This document shows positions 23,832 through 34,379 of a stretch of DNA of 64,000 nt, in pieces. Position 1 is the stretch's first letter. Every line of letters begins with the position of its first letter. The stretch comes from Cavia porcellus (taxonomy: Eukaryota > Chordata > Mammalia > Rodentia > Caviidae). Made by a program: the position numbers and the translations under genes. Below the pieces are notes generated by a model. It searched no databases, was not told the DNA's origin, and saw only the letters and a program-made list of their open reading frames with translations. Where the stretch lies: NCBI RefSeq assembly GCF_034190915.1, contig NW_026947499.1, positions 4,587,950 through 4,651,949 of the forward strand, read 5' to 3'.

Positions 23832-24547
23832 ATGAAGCTGCCTTCTACTAATCATCTATGGAATAAATGGAGTTGAATATTCATTTCTCATGTCTGGACC
23901 ATGCGCAAAGCATTTTGTGTTGGATAAAGACAAACCCAAGCAGGGAATCCACCACGAAGAGACCTAAACATTTATCAGAGAAGTTAGGATGGGCTTTTAT
24001 AAACACTCAAATTCCAAATTACACTATCAGAAATCAGATCATACATCTTGCAATGTTCAGTTCTCTTCAGAGACAGGGAGAATTTTCAGGAATGGAGTTT
24101 GAGTGTTTCTGAAATCCCAGAGTGGATAAATCTCCCTAAATGAAGAGCTTTCTCCCTGAAAGTATGAGTTCCCCTAAAGGTGATGAATTAAAGTCCATCA
24201 TCTATTACATCATCTCATTTGTTGCACCTCCATAATCTTTGTAACAATCTTAAAAGTCTCTCATATACTGGTTATTCTAAGCTAATAAGGCTAGAAGGAA
24301 CTAGTGTGTTCTTATAAAACCCAAATTTTTGCTTTTCTAAATCCCTATAATTCCTCTTGCTGTATGTGATATATACACACCAGCTATATTTTTATTATGA
24401 GAGTAATTTGGTCTGGCTGAAGAAATATGAGCAAGATGAATGAATGAGAACATGGGAATCCATGGGACAAAGATCTCTCAATAATATTCCTGTTTTGCAA
24501 GGGGTCTGCATGTCACTAGCTGCAAGGTGCAAAGAGTGGAGATGGTC
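23828..24547. other. Unassigned non-coding DNA
   Basis: Unique-looking. A weak MIR-like antisense trace lies near 24215-24260 ('catctcatttgttgcacctcc', 'acaatcttaa') and is too short to call. Confidence 0.35.
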
Positions 24548-25060
24548 ATTTGTCTTGGCTACTTTTCTCTCACTGCTGAGGCATAATACCCAATGCCCAA
24601 AATTAAGGAAGGAAAGCTTTATTTAGCTCACAGTTTATGAAGGTTTAAGTCCATACTGTCAGTTGACTCCAAAGCAGAGTGATTTGGCTGAAGGGTAACC
24701 TGCATGGCAGCAGAAGACAGTGAAAGCAGCAAAAACAAAATAAAGAGGAGAGGAGAAAGCTGCTTTTTTATCCTTTATTGTATGCAGGCTACTCACCCTA
24801 GGGCAGGTGTAGCAAGCACACCATCTCTGTGCCCTCTTCTTTCGCAAGCTGGGGATGTTTACACAGTGAGCACTCTGGCCTCCTGTTGAGTTGCTTACTT
24901 AACTTTCTAAACTTCTCAAGTGGACACAATGAATCACACATCACAACATCCTAGGGCGTAAACATCTGCCCTAGGGCATGTCCTTCCTAAGAAGCAGAAT
25001 TGCTGAGTCACTCAGTTAAGCTTCTAAATTTCTCAAGTTGATACAACTTAAGAATCATCA
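24548..25060 (-). mobile_element. MaLR-like LTR (antisense), with a distinctive 5' extension
   Basis: Begins 'cttggctacttttctctcac' and 'ttatttagctcacagttta', the reverse complement of the LTR 3' end (gtgagc...aataaa...gtcacagc...). The antisense end near 24890-25060 carries two tandem copies of a segment with 'ttctaaacttctcaagt(g/t)ga'. Between them sits a block with 'tcacaacatcctaggg' and 'gggcatgtcc'. The same arrangement recurs without the rest of the LTR at about 41100-41285, so it is a module of the family. Confidence 0.6.
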
Positions 25061-25856
25061 AGCACATACCTTGAGTAACTATTCTCAGAATTCCAGGCCG
25101 CTTCCAGCAGGATGATCCATGTGCTCAGGGTTGCACTCATATTGAAAGTCTTATTGTGAGAAATAACTCACCAAGCACAGCTCCAAGGAATGAATGTGAA
25201 ACCCACCAAGTGGCATCTCTAGTTTGGTGTTTTTCAGCACCTGGAAAATGCCCTTTGTCCCTGGACTCCAGGTTGAAGACAATTCAGAAGCCTAAAACAA
25301 TGGACTTAAAAGACTTGGAACCTGCTCTGATGGTGAGGCTGCTCTGATTTCCTCACAAACGCAGTGGCACTCACTGGAAGCCACTCTGATGACCTTCCTC
25401 TTATGTGAAAATTTTCTTTCTCCTTGCAAGACCTGCAGAAAGCTATAGAACAAAGCACCAGTCTGGTTCAAGTTTTGACTTCAGAAATCTGATACTCAAA
25501 AAGCCAGTTTCTGCACTGGCTTTGAACCTTCCAGGTCAGGCATTCAGTCATAGTTTCTTTGAAAAATCCATTGAGGTTCAAGGCAATTGTATTCTGTCCT
25601 CTCTCTTTGTCCAGGTTGACCAAAAAGAGCTTTTCTGAACTTTATGTCAGGTCTACAGTCTGAGAAGTGTGAGCTTCTTACAGGGAAAAGGATAGCATGT
25701 ATTTGAAGCTATGACTTTTCTAATATATCCAAGTCAGGGTGCCCACAAAGGACAAAAATGATACCAGGTCATCTATACACAAGCTTTCATCTTGTGAGGA
25801 CTTCACAAAGTTACCACGCATGACTAATAATAGTTTCTAAATTGGCACATGCATTA
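25061..25856. other. Unassigned non-coding DNA
   Basis: Plus-strand frames at 25156-25347 and 25405-25638 are short and unrecognised. No repeat named. Confidence 0.35.
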
Positions 25857-25930
25857 GCATGTCGAATAAGTATTTATTGAGCATTGGTTATGTCAGGCTC
25901 AGCTTTGAGCACAAAGTTTCACTGTGGTGG
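25857..25930 (-). mobile_element. L2 LINE 3'-end fragment (antisense)
   Basis: 'gaataagtatttattgagca' followed by 'ttggttatgtcaggctcagc' and 'tttgagcac' matches the reverse complement of the L2 3' end ('aaatatttattgagcacctactatgtgccaggc' in intact copies). Confidence 0.5.
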
Positions 25931-25982
25931 ATAGAATAGCCTCTGTTGCCTTGAGCATATATTCCAGAGCAGGAGATCATTA

Positions 25983-26087
25983 AAAAGCAAGCAGAAGGGC
26001 TGGGGATACACCACAGCAGAGGCACAAGCACCTGCTTGGCAAGCATGAGGTCTTGAGTTCAATCCCTAGAATCAAAACAAAAGCAAG
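25983..26087 (+). mobile_element. ID SINE with 9-bp target-site duplication
   Basis: 'gggctggggatacaccacag' (from 25997) to 'ttgagttcaatccctagaat' is a diverged ID unit with a recognisable B box. The exact direct repeat 'aaaagcaag' at 25983-25991 and 26079-26087 brackets it, as expected for target-primed insertion. The A tail is very short. Confidence 0.75.
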
Positions 26088-26918
26088 GATAGGTCAGACT
26101 GTAGAGATACTAAAACACTAACTTTACCCCAGTACCCTCTAGGAAGAAGGAGAATTATGCTTCTGGGCATCTGTTTGCCAGACTGGGCCTAGGAAGCCAT
26201 CACAGCCAAGGGATTTTGAGGTGACTTTCAGGTGGCACCAATTTCCACTTTTTAAAAGTGTCACAGGGTGCAACCCTGGAGGTGCAGAGGATGAAAGGGT
26301 TACTCAGGGACAGTGCTTGGTCTGAACACCAAGAGGCTCTACACTAGGGAGTCTCAAGGGAGAATCCTCTAACCAAGGACTCTCTCTGGCTTTTATTTAG
26401 AAGGCAAAGCAGTACCATGGAAAGGCACAAGAAAAACAGCTTGGATAAGGAACTGTTCCAGGGCTAAGCAGTTTATAGGGAAACAGGGAAGGACAATAAC
26501 TGGACACAGCATGCTTTTCCAGTGTAAATGTCTGGCTGATTTCAGTCTGTGTTGTTTTCAGCACATCACAGTCAGCGCCCATGTGCTTTGGCCCCGTTGG
26601 TCCTTCATTGCTCTCTAACCTTACATCCTAGGGCCTGTGTGACTTTGCCCAGCGGCCTCCCTCCTGACCACAGTCATCCATTCCTCCAGCCCAGGGTCCC
26701 ATCATGTCAGGGCTGCTTTTTCAGCATCTTGACCGACTCTAACTCCCCAGGAAAATACAACCTTCACGGGTGTCAGTGTTTCCACTCAGAGCCTTGGGGT
26801 TGTGTCATCCCACAGCTGGGCCTGTCCCCACCAGCAGTCAGTTTCCATCCCACTCAGCTCCCTCTGTGCCGCTGCAGACAGCCACAAATTCACCTTTTGT
26901 CTCTGCAGACTTTCCCTG
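26088..26918. other. Unassigned non-coding DNA
   Basis: Includes a plus-strand open frame at 26549-26959 (136 codons), proline/leucine/serine-rich and with no recognised domain. It runs into the L1 relic that follows, so I do not call it a gene. Confidence 0.35.
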
Positions 26919-27354
26919 TGGAAATTCATAGATGGGATAATTCAGGGTGCAAACTTTAGTGGGGAACTTCTTTCATTTAGCATTTTAGCAGTTCGGGGCA
27001 CTGTGTGTCTTTAATAGGGTTCTATCATTTTGTTTATTCAGTAATCTGCTATTGTACAGTTTGGTTTGTTCTCACTTTTCAGCTAGTATAAGTAATAACA
27101 CTAGTTACAATGATATACTAGATTTTATGTGGGCATTGATTTTCACTTATGTAGATGCTTAGAATTATTGAGCACCATAATAATTCTATTTTTAATATTT
27201 TTTGAAAATTTCAAATAACTTTTCCAAAATTGTGGAACTAGCTCACATCCTCAACATGAGTCAGTGAGGGCTACAGGCTGTCCACATCCTCAGAAGCACT
27301 TCTCTGTCTTTTTAATAAGGCCATTCTGCAGGTGCCAAGGGCATCCCTATGTGT

Positions 27355-27375
27355 TAGATAGAGAGATAGAGATAG

Positions 27376-27423
<48 letters not shown>

Positions 27424-27680
27424 GATAGATAGACAGATGTAGATACAGAGGTAGATAGATGTAGATACTGAGACAGACAGATAGATAGATAGAGATACAA
27501 AGACAGACAAGTAGATAGATAGATAGATAGACAGATGTAGATACAGATATAAATAGATAGATAGATGTAGATACTGAGACAGATAGATATATAGATAGAT
27601 ATAGATACAGAAACAGATAGATAGATAGATGTAGATACAGAGTCAGATAGATGTAGATACATAGATGTAGATACCGAGAC

Positions 27681-27713
<33 letters not shown>

Positions 27714-27725
27714 TACAGAGACAGA
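27355..27725. repeat. GATA/GACA compound microsatellite, about 370 bp
   Basis: Long runs of gata with interspersed gaca, organised into a loose higher-order unit in which 'gatagatgtagatac(a/t)gag' recurs about eight times. It lies inside the antisense L1 3' region and must have expanded after that L1 inserted. The large open frames across it on the minus strand encode only Tyr/Leu/Ser repeats and are artefacts. Confidence 0.95.
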
Positions 27726-28172
27726 AGATAGATGTTTTTTCATGATGAATTCATTGCAAAATATCTCTCCATGTGCTTATTTAGCATTTACAAAACCTGA
27801 CATGCATTTTTTAAAAAGCTGGATTACCGATATTTTATTACTGAGCTGTGAGAGTTCTTTCCTTATACACTCTTGAAATGTGTCTTTCCAGATAATGATT
27901 TGCAAGCATTATCTCCTAAATTGTCAGTTGTTTCTTCCTTTTCTTAGACTGTGCTTTGTAACCAAAATGTTCTTAATTTTAATGAAATTCAACTTATCTA
28001 CTTTAAAAAATCATTAATGGACCATGTTCTTAGCATGCTGCCTAAGAAATTTTTGCCTAATGAAAGAAAATTTCAATTTTCTAGCTTCTTAGTAGAGTAG
28101 TACAGATTCATCTCTTTAATTTAGGTCTATGATCTCGTTATAGTTAATTTTTGTGTGGTGTAAGGAAGGGCT

Positions 28173-28617
28173 TATGGTTAGATATAATATGTCCCCCACG
28201 AGGCTCATCTGCTCTGCAGCTCTAGCGTTTGGGAAAGTATTGTATCCTAAGGGCTCTGGATTCATCTGTGTAGTAGTCCACCAATAGATTCAGAATTTGA
28301 TGGCAGTAAACAATTCTGAAAAGGATCAGATGCAAGGCAGTGGCTCATGGGCCATGGCCTTGGACACCATGTCTTGTCCTTTGCTCTCTATTTCTGGTTG
28401 AGTCTCAGATTCCTGGTCACCAGAGGCAAGGAAGGAGCTTTCCTCTGCCAAGCTTTGCCTTTCTACTATCAAGCTCCTACATCACCACACGTTGAAAGCA
28501 ACAGAGGCCGCTGACTATGGAATGAAGCCTCTGAGCTTCTGAACCGAAACATACGTTCCCTGCTCTGAGCTGTTTTTCTCTGGTATTTCACCACAGTACT
28601 GAAAGTTACCAACACAG
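28173..28617 (+). mobile_element. MaLR-type solo LTR nested in the L1
   Basis: Starts 'tatggttagatataatatgt' and 'cccccacgaggctcatctg', then 'aagcctctgagcttctgaac' and ends 'ggtatttcaccacagtactg' to 'aacaca', which is the MaLR LTR order. L1 homology stops at 'taaggaagggct' just before it and resumes at 'aaggactccattttcat' just after. The flanks agggct and aggact look like an imperfect short target duplication. The LTR is therefore younger than the L1. There is no internal region, so the provirus recombined to a solo LTR or was a truncated insertion. Confidence 0.75.
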
Positions 28618-30449
28618 AAGGACTCCATTTTCATCAGTTTGCACGGGGATATGTGATTGTCACACAGCTCTTTGTTGAAAAGATTACTTTCCTTCATCAA
28701 TCCGTCTGACTCCCTCGTTGGATATCAGATGAATGAAAATTTAACAGTGTGCTTTGAGATGCTCAATTCTATTGCATGGATCTTTCTGACCTAGGCCAAC
28801 ATCACACTGTCTTATTACAGATGTGCAACACAATCTCCATTGAAAAGTAGAGGTTCTCCAGAGGATGAATTGCTATGTTTCAAGTTTTTTGGAAATTCTG
28901 AGTTACTTGTGTTATTATATGAATTTTATTGTAAGCTTATGACTGTAAAAAATCACACTGACTCCTAAGGATTTCAGGTTTTTTGGCATGCTACTGTAAA
29001 GGGGGTGGTTTCCCTAATTTCTCTCTTTGTGAAAATTTGTTTCTTGTATATAGAAATGATATCAATTTTTGAGTGTTGACTTTGTATCCATCTATGTTGC
29101 TGAATGTACTTCTTTACGCTAGTACTCTTCAGTGAAATTTTTGGGGTTTTCTAATGTAGAGTGTCATGCCATTTGCAAATAATGATAATTAAACTTTTTC
29201 CTTTCTTATCCATATTCCTTTTATTTCTCTGACTTCTCTAATTGCTCTTGCTAAAATTCCAGAACTATATTGAATAGGAATGCTGATAGTCGATATCTTG
29301 TTTTTTCCTGATTTTAGAGTGAAAGCTTTTAGTTTTGTCCAGTTAGTATGATGTTGGCTGTTAGTTTGTCATAGATGGCTTTTATCAGATTGAGGTACAG
29401 AGCATCTTCTCTGATTTTCTCCAGGGTTTTTATCATGAATGAATGTTGGACTTTATCAAGGCTTTTGCTGTGTGTATTGAGATAATCATGTGATCTTTGT
29501 CTTTAGTCTTGTTGATATGTTATATTCTGTTTATTGATTTGCACATGTTGAACCAGTCCTGCATTCCTGGGATGAATTCCACTTGGCCATGGTACATAAT
29601 CTGCTAGATGATTTGCTTCATACTTTTTGTTATCATTTTATTAAGGATTTTTGCAACTATGTTCATTAGGTAGATTGGCCTGTGCTCTCTCATTTGCTTG
29701 GGTCTTTCTCTAGCTTTGGTATCAGAGTACTACTTGTTTCCAGTGATGAGTTAGGGAGAATTGCATCCCTCTCAACTTTATTACAGTTTAAAGAATATTG
29801 GCACTAAATCTTGTCTAAATTTCTTGTAGAATTCAGCAGTGAATCCAGAAGGACCTAGGCTGATATTTTTTGGAGAGTTTTTAATTATGCTTTCAATTTC
29901 ATTAACTGGTATTAGGTTATTTAAAATTTTTATCTTCTCAGTCCAATTTGATAATTCATACATTTATAGAAATCTATTTCTTCTATGTTTTTAAGACTAT
30001 GCAAGTAAAAAGTTTTGAAACAGGTATTGATAATATTCTGAATTGCCATAGGATCTGCAGTGATTTCACACTTTTTATTCCTCACTGTATAAATTTGAGC
30101 TTTTCTTTCCTTTTCTTGCTCAGGTTGACTAAGTGTTTATCAAGTTTGTTTATTCTTTCCAAGAACCAACTCTTTTATTCACAAATTATTTGTACTGCTT
30201 TCTTCATCTCAATTACCATAATTTCTGCTCTGATCTTTATAATTTTCTCCTTTCTATGAGCTTCAGATTCTTCTTTTTCTAGAAGTTTGAGGTACATCAT
30301 TAGGTTATTTGTGCTCATTCTGTTTTCCTGCTGTGAGAGTTCACTGTTATATATTTCCCTCCTAAGACGACTTTTATTGTGCTCCATAATTTCCAGTATG
30401 TTGTATGTGCATTTTCATTTGTTTGTAAATATTGTTTAATTTATACTTT

Positions 30450-30947
30450 TGTGAGAGTTGACCCCCCTGCTATAACCCCCTCCCCAGAGCGGGGAATGAA
30501 AGGGTTAACTCCCTAACTCCCCAGAGCTATCAGAGCAGAGCAGAAAGAAATGCCTAACTCCCCAGAGCTATCAGAGCAGAGAAAAAAAAAAAGAAAAAAA
30601 TGCACCTGCAAGGTCGTTCTGTCTCAACGAGATAAGTAAGACAAGTAACTGTTCTGTTCTGGGCACATAGTGACTGGGCTAGGACCCCCAGTCTCCATGG
30701 TTACTCAACCCCAAACCCCTCCAATCAATTTCTGCCAAATCCTATGCTGCTCAAAATTAACCAATGCGATTTGCTTCTGTAAACTTGCTTGCCTCCCGCT
30801 TGTACCCTTAAAAACCCTACACAAATTCCCCTCGTGGCCCTCCGCACTTGTTTGCCTGGAGGACCCCATGCGCATGGAAATAAACTTTTTTCCCTCACCA
30901 AGAGTTGAGTCCTTGGGGTCTCTTTCCCTGCGGCGTCGGCCCTAACA
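30450..30947 (+). mobile_element. Solo LTR of a class I endogenous retrovirus, 498 bp
   Basis: The segment starts TGTGAGAG and ends CCTAACA, so it has the retroviral TG...CA ends. It is flanked on both sides by 'cttt' (30446-30449 and 30948-30951), a perfect 4-bp target duplication typical of gammaretrovirus-like (ERV1) integration. L1 ORF2 homology reads directly across it. Inside: a 29-bp segment repeated exactly at 30512-30540 and 30553-30581 (enhancer-like direct repeats); a possible TATA-like 'cccttaaaaaccc' near 30807; a polyadenylation signal AATAAA at 30879-30884; and a U5-like GT-rich stretch with 'cttggggtctctttccctg'. No retroviral genes remain. The clean ends and duplication suggest it is one of the younger elements here. 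The exact ERV family is unknown to me. Confidence 0.9.
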
Positions 30948-31204
30948 CTTTAACTTGATCTGTGATGCATTGGTTGTTCAGGAGAGTGTTATTTAATTTC
31001 CATGTGTTTTGGAGGTTTTGGTGGTTTTTTTTTTGTCATTGATTTCCAGTTTCACTGCACTATGGTCAGATAATATACATGGGATAATTTCAGTTCCTCT
31101 GCATTTATTCAAGTATGTTCGATGGGCTAATATATGTTCTATTTTAAAGAATCTCCTGTGTACCTGAGAAGAATGTATATTCTGAGGTTGTAGTTCCTTG
31201 CTTA

Positions 31205-31760
31205 TTTAAATCTTTCATTCCTTTTGACAATGTTTTGTGGTTTTGAGTACACAAGTTATTCATATCCTTTTTCAAAATTCATTTCTGATTATTATATCTT
31301 TGCATGTATAAAAATGGAAATATCTTATATGACCATTTTTAATCACTCATTGGTAGTGTATGTTGTTCAAATATTTATTTTTTGATTTTGATTTTGTATT
31401 CTTGTTGAAATAATTTATGTGCTGAATTAATCTATTTGGCATAACTTTTTAAGATCATATTACATGAAACACAAATAATGTATTTCTTTTTTTCCAAAGT
31501 GGATCCTTTTATTTCTTCTTCTATCCCTCTTGCATTGATCAAGAAATGCCAGCCAAATACTGAAAAGAAGGTATCAGAGTAGATATTCATATTTATTCCT
31601 GATATTCATAGAAATTACCTCAGGATTTTACCACCAGAACTCATGACAGTTGTGGGATTTTTAGAGATAGTTGAGTTTTCCTTGTATTCCAAACTTAGTG
31701 ACTGTTTTCATGTTGAAGCGGTGTTGGATTCCATCAGGCTCTCTTCCTAGGTCTCATGAC
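31205..31760 (-). mobile_element. Second L1 fragment (antisense), RT region
   Basis: 'gacaatgttttgtggttttgag', 'attggtagtgtatgttgttc' and 'ttgattttgtattcttg' match the reverse-complement L1 ORF2 reverse-transcriptase C-terminal half. Later, 'ttttcatgttgaagcggtgttggattcc' pattern matches the next block ('tttatcatgaaaggatgttgaat'). It covers a part of ORF2 that is also present at 28.9-29.5 kb, so it is a separate, more diverged L1 copy abutting the first one. Confidence 0.6.
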
Positions 31761-32193
31761 ATAGGCAGGTGGATTTTAACTTTTATTCTCTTACTATGGT
31801 AAATGCAGGGGATCTGTAAAGAATGGCTCGAGACTCTTCCCATTTCCTTCTCCTTCTTCCTCAGAGATCTGTAATACTTGAAGCTATGGCTGTCATTTAT
31901 CTTTGCACCCAAGGGATCACAGCAACCACACCTCTGCATTAAACCTCAGGGGACACGTGAGACCCGCATGTGAACAAGCTATCTACGAATCTTACTGCTT
32001 CAAACTCCCAAGATTTTGTGGTTTGTTGCTTTGTCAGTGTTTTCTGAATATAGTCACAAATTCTTCTTTAAAACAAACTCTCCTGTCTAAATGTGATGTG
32101 TACATTAAGCCCTCTCCTTGCAGTGTGACTAGGAATTAGTGACAGTCTTCTTGCAAACAAGTAATAGTGTGTGCCATTTAGACAAAGTCATTA
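31761..32193. other. Unassigned non-coding DNA
   Basis: No gene or repeat recognised. Confidence 0.35.
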
Positions 32194-32345
32194 GGTCTCT
32201 CTGCCTTCCGCTGTCTCTGTCTCTAGGCCTCTTTCTCTGTCTCTCTCTCTCTGCCTCTTTGTCTCTGTCTCTGTCTCTCTCTCTGTCTGTCTCTCTCTTT
32301 CTCTCCCTCTTTTTTTTCTCTCTCTGTGTCTCTTTCTCTCTCTCC
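32194..32345. repeat. (TC)n/(TCTG)n compound microsatellite
   Basis: About 150 bp of interrupted tctctg and tctc units, almost wholly pyrimidine on the plus strand. Minus-strand frames across it give Arg/Glu/Asp repeats and are artefacts. Confidence 0.9.
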
Positions 32346-34379
32346 CAATACTTTATTTGGAGAAGCACAGCTGTGCTCAGGAAGACATTCAGCCAACATT
32401 ATGGTAAAGCAATGTGGGCTAAAAACCAGCCCTGAAACCAAAAGCTAGTTTTCTAAATTCTGTATGATTTTTCTTTTGCTTTGTTTTTAATACAAATAAA
32501 ATATTTTTTTTTAAATTTTAAGCTTCTAAAAATTTTTTAAAATTAAAAAAAAAAAAAAAAAAAGAATGAAGTTTCTTGCTAAATACCCTGTGGGAATTTG
32601 ACCAGGAAGTCATGCCATTGGAAGTGTTAAATAAATGTGGCAGACAAGTGAAGTCTCATTTGTCCTATAAAGATACACACTGCTCCACTCTGAAACAACA
32701 ACTCCCCTGACAAGTCGTTGCTTGATGGTAACAAGATTCAAGTGGAACCCACAAGTCATACATTAATGTTGCCTCTCTGTAATCAGATTCTTACATGCAC
32801 TTAGTGTCACTGCTACTGTTTACTTTATAATAAGTAAAACAGTATCTTCTATACATTTTCACTTAACTATTTTTAGAGTTATTATTCTAATTTTTTGAAA
32901 GTAGTATGAGTCAAGTATATGAAGAACAGCTTGTATAAATTAAAGAAAATTACTCATACCTGTGAGGAGCCACTGAAAAATGCTTCAAAGCTGTAGGCAT
33001 CAGAGGACACTTGAGGACGTGACCCCACTCTTTGATGCAGGCACACAGCAGGATACAGTTATGCAACCATGACTAAACACAGAGAACTATGCTTGCCCCG
33101 CGCTGCATAGTTAACTCATATATGGTAACAGCATATCCAAGACCTTGCTTTCTCTTTGCCAATGTTGACCCCATATGCAATGGGGAACCTTGGGAGATCT
33201 CCCCTGTGAAGATCCTCCTTCTGTCCCCAGGCTGACCACCATCACTTACTTATATAAAGAATCAGGAGCTCCACTTTTCCTGTCAGATTCCTCTATAGAA
33301 TGACACTCTTCTGGGTAGATGCCAATATGATCCCATGAGAGGTTCTCATTCTAACACCGTGTAATTCATGGATGAAGCCTTAGCACTTTCAAAGTCTGGG
33401 TGATGAACAGGGCTGTGAAATGTTGTACAGTTTGCTCAGGTTGTGCCAGCCAGGTTTGTGGTGGAGCAATGGCTGACCATCCATATGCTTTCTACTGTGC
33501 CTGGGTGCCTCAGAAACATGATCAGAGCTGAAACTCTGCCTCCTGTGTGTGGACAGGTCCACCAGACCCTGACCTGGCTGAGATTCCAACCCTGGACTTG
33601 TCGCAACACACCCAGCCTAAAAATGGTTGACCCAGTACATGGTGAGGTCTCCTCCCAGTGCTGCCAAGGCGTCTCACACAAAGCCCTCAGGCTGGGTCAC
33701 CTACACTTGGAGCCACCAACAGTGGAGTCCAGATGAAATTTCCTTCTCTGCTGTCGAGTAAGAATTATTCTTACTTCGTCCTGGGGAAAGAACCACAGTT
33801 CAGGGCTCTAACTCTCCAGCACAGGCTGATCTTTGATTTTCAGATTCACACTGAGAGTGAAGATACAGATTCTGAAGCTTCAAATCACCTTAAAATGGCC
33901 CATCATATCCTGCCTTTGATTTTCTTTTTTACAGAACATTAAAATATAACTCAAAACCATGTCCTTTTTATCTGCAGCGTGGTTCTTTCTGAGTTTTGAA
34001 AGATATTCCTGAAATTCAGAGCAAAGTAACTTTGCCTTCATGCCTGTCAGGAGGTCAGGTTTATGAGATATCCTGCTCCTGTGCAATACTGTGCTTATTA
34101 AAATCTGAGGGAAGTGGAATCCAGTCCTGACATAACTAGCAAGGTGATGGACCCCTACATTACCACAGCTGGTGAGGAGCTGTGTGGCTGACAGCATCCC
34201 TCCCCTTCTCAGGACTGTGGGGCCCTGTCAGTGACACCCTGCTGTGGCATGCATGGAATCTGGTCCAAACCTGACGTTTTCTTGCAGAAAGGGACTCACA
34301 GACTCCAGAACATGTCTTAGAATCCAGAGTTAAGGATACTTCCATTTTGATACTTCTATCCTTTTGAGTTCGTTTGCCC
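32346..34379. other. Unassigned non-coding DNA
   Basis: A 19-bp A run (32545-32563) preceded by T-rich and A-rich strings may be the tail of a decayed retroposon. Between 33360 and 33740 both strands have open frames of 80-97 codons; I recognise no protein in them. No other repeat named. Confidence 0.4.

Larger units (their letters stand above)
26920..31203 (-). mobile_element. 5'-truncated L1 LINE (antisense), broken by three insertions
   Basis: From left to right the sequence runs from the L1 3' UTR backwards into ORF2. The left part has 'cttctttcatttagcat', 'tccacatcctcagaagcac' and 'tttttaataaggccattctg'. The 28620-28800 part has 'tgttgaaaagattactttcc' and 'gatgctcaattctattgcat'. The 28925-30445 part covers the reverse transcriptase; the minus strand at 29963-29781 translates to a stretch with LGPSGFTAEFYKKF, the conserved N-terminal RT region of L1 ORF2. 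The 30952-31200 part has 'gcattggttgttcaggagag' and 'gagaagaatgtatattctg', from the endonuclease-RT linker. About 3 kb of L1 remains. The interruptions are a GATA array (27355-27725), a MaLR LTR (28173-28617) and a solo ERV LTR (30450-30947). Many stops; not active. Confidence 0.85.

Noticed and set aside
23417..23851. 144-codon plus-strand open frame
   Set aside because: It ends in the AG microsatellite (Arg/Glu repeats), and the remaining part is not recognisable.
27355..27725. Inference that the window lies on a sex chromosome because of GATA/GACA repeats
   Set aside because: Such arrays are found on autosomes too; one array is not evidence.
27271..27743. Open frames of 79 and 129 codons on the minus strand rich in Tyr, Leu and Ser
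   Set aside because: They are translations of the GATA/GACA microsatellite.
29781..29963. 60-codon minus-strand frame with a reverse-transcriptase-like sequence
   Set aside because: Real homology, but it is a remnant of L1 ORF2 inside the dead L1, not a gene of its own.
32129..32441. Arg/Glu-rich and Leu/Ser-rich open frames
   Set aside because: They are translations of the TC microsatellite.
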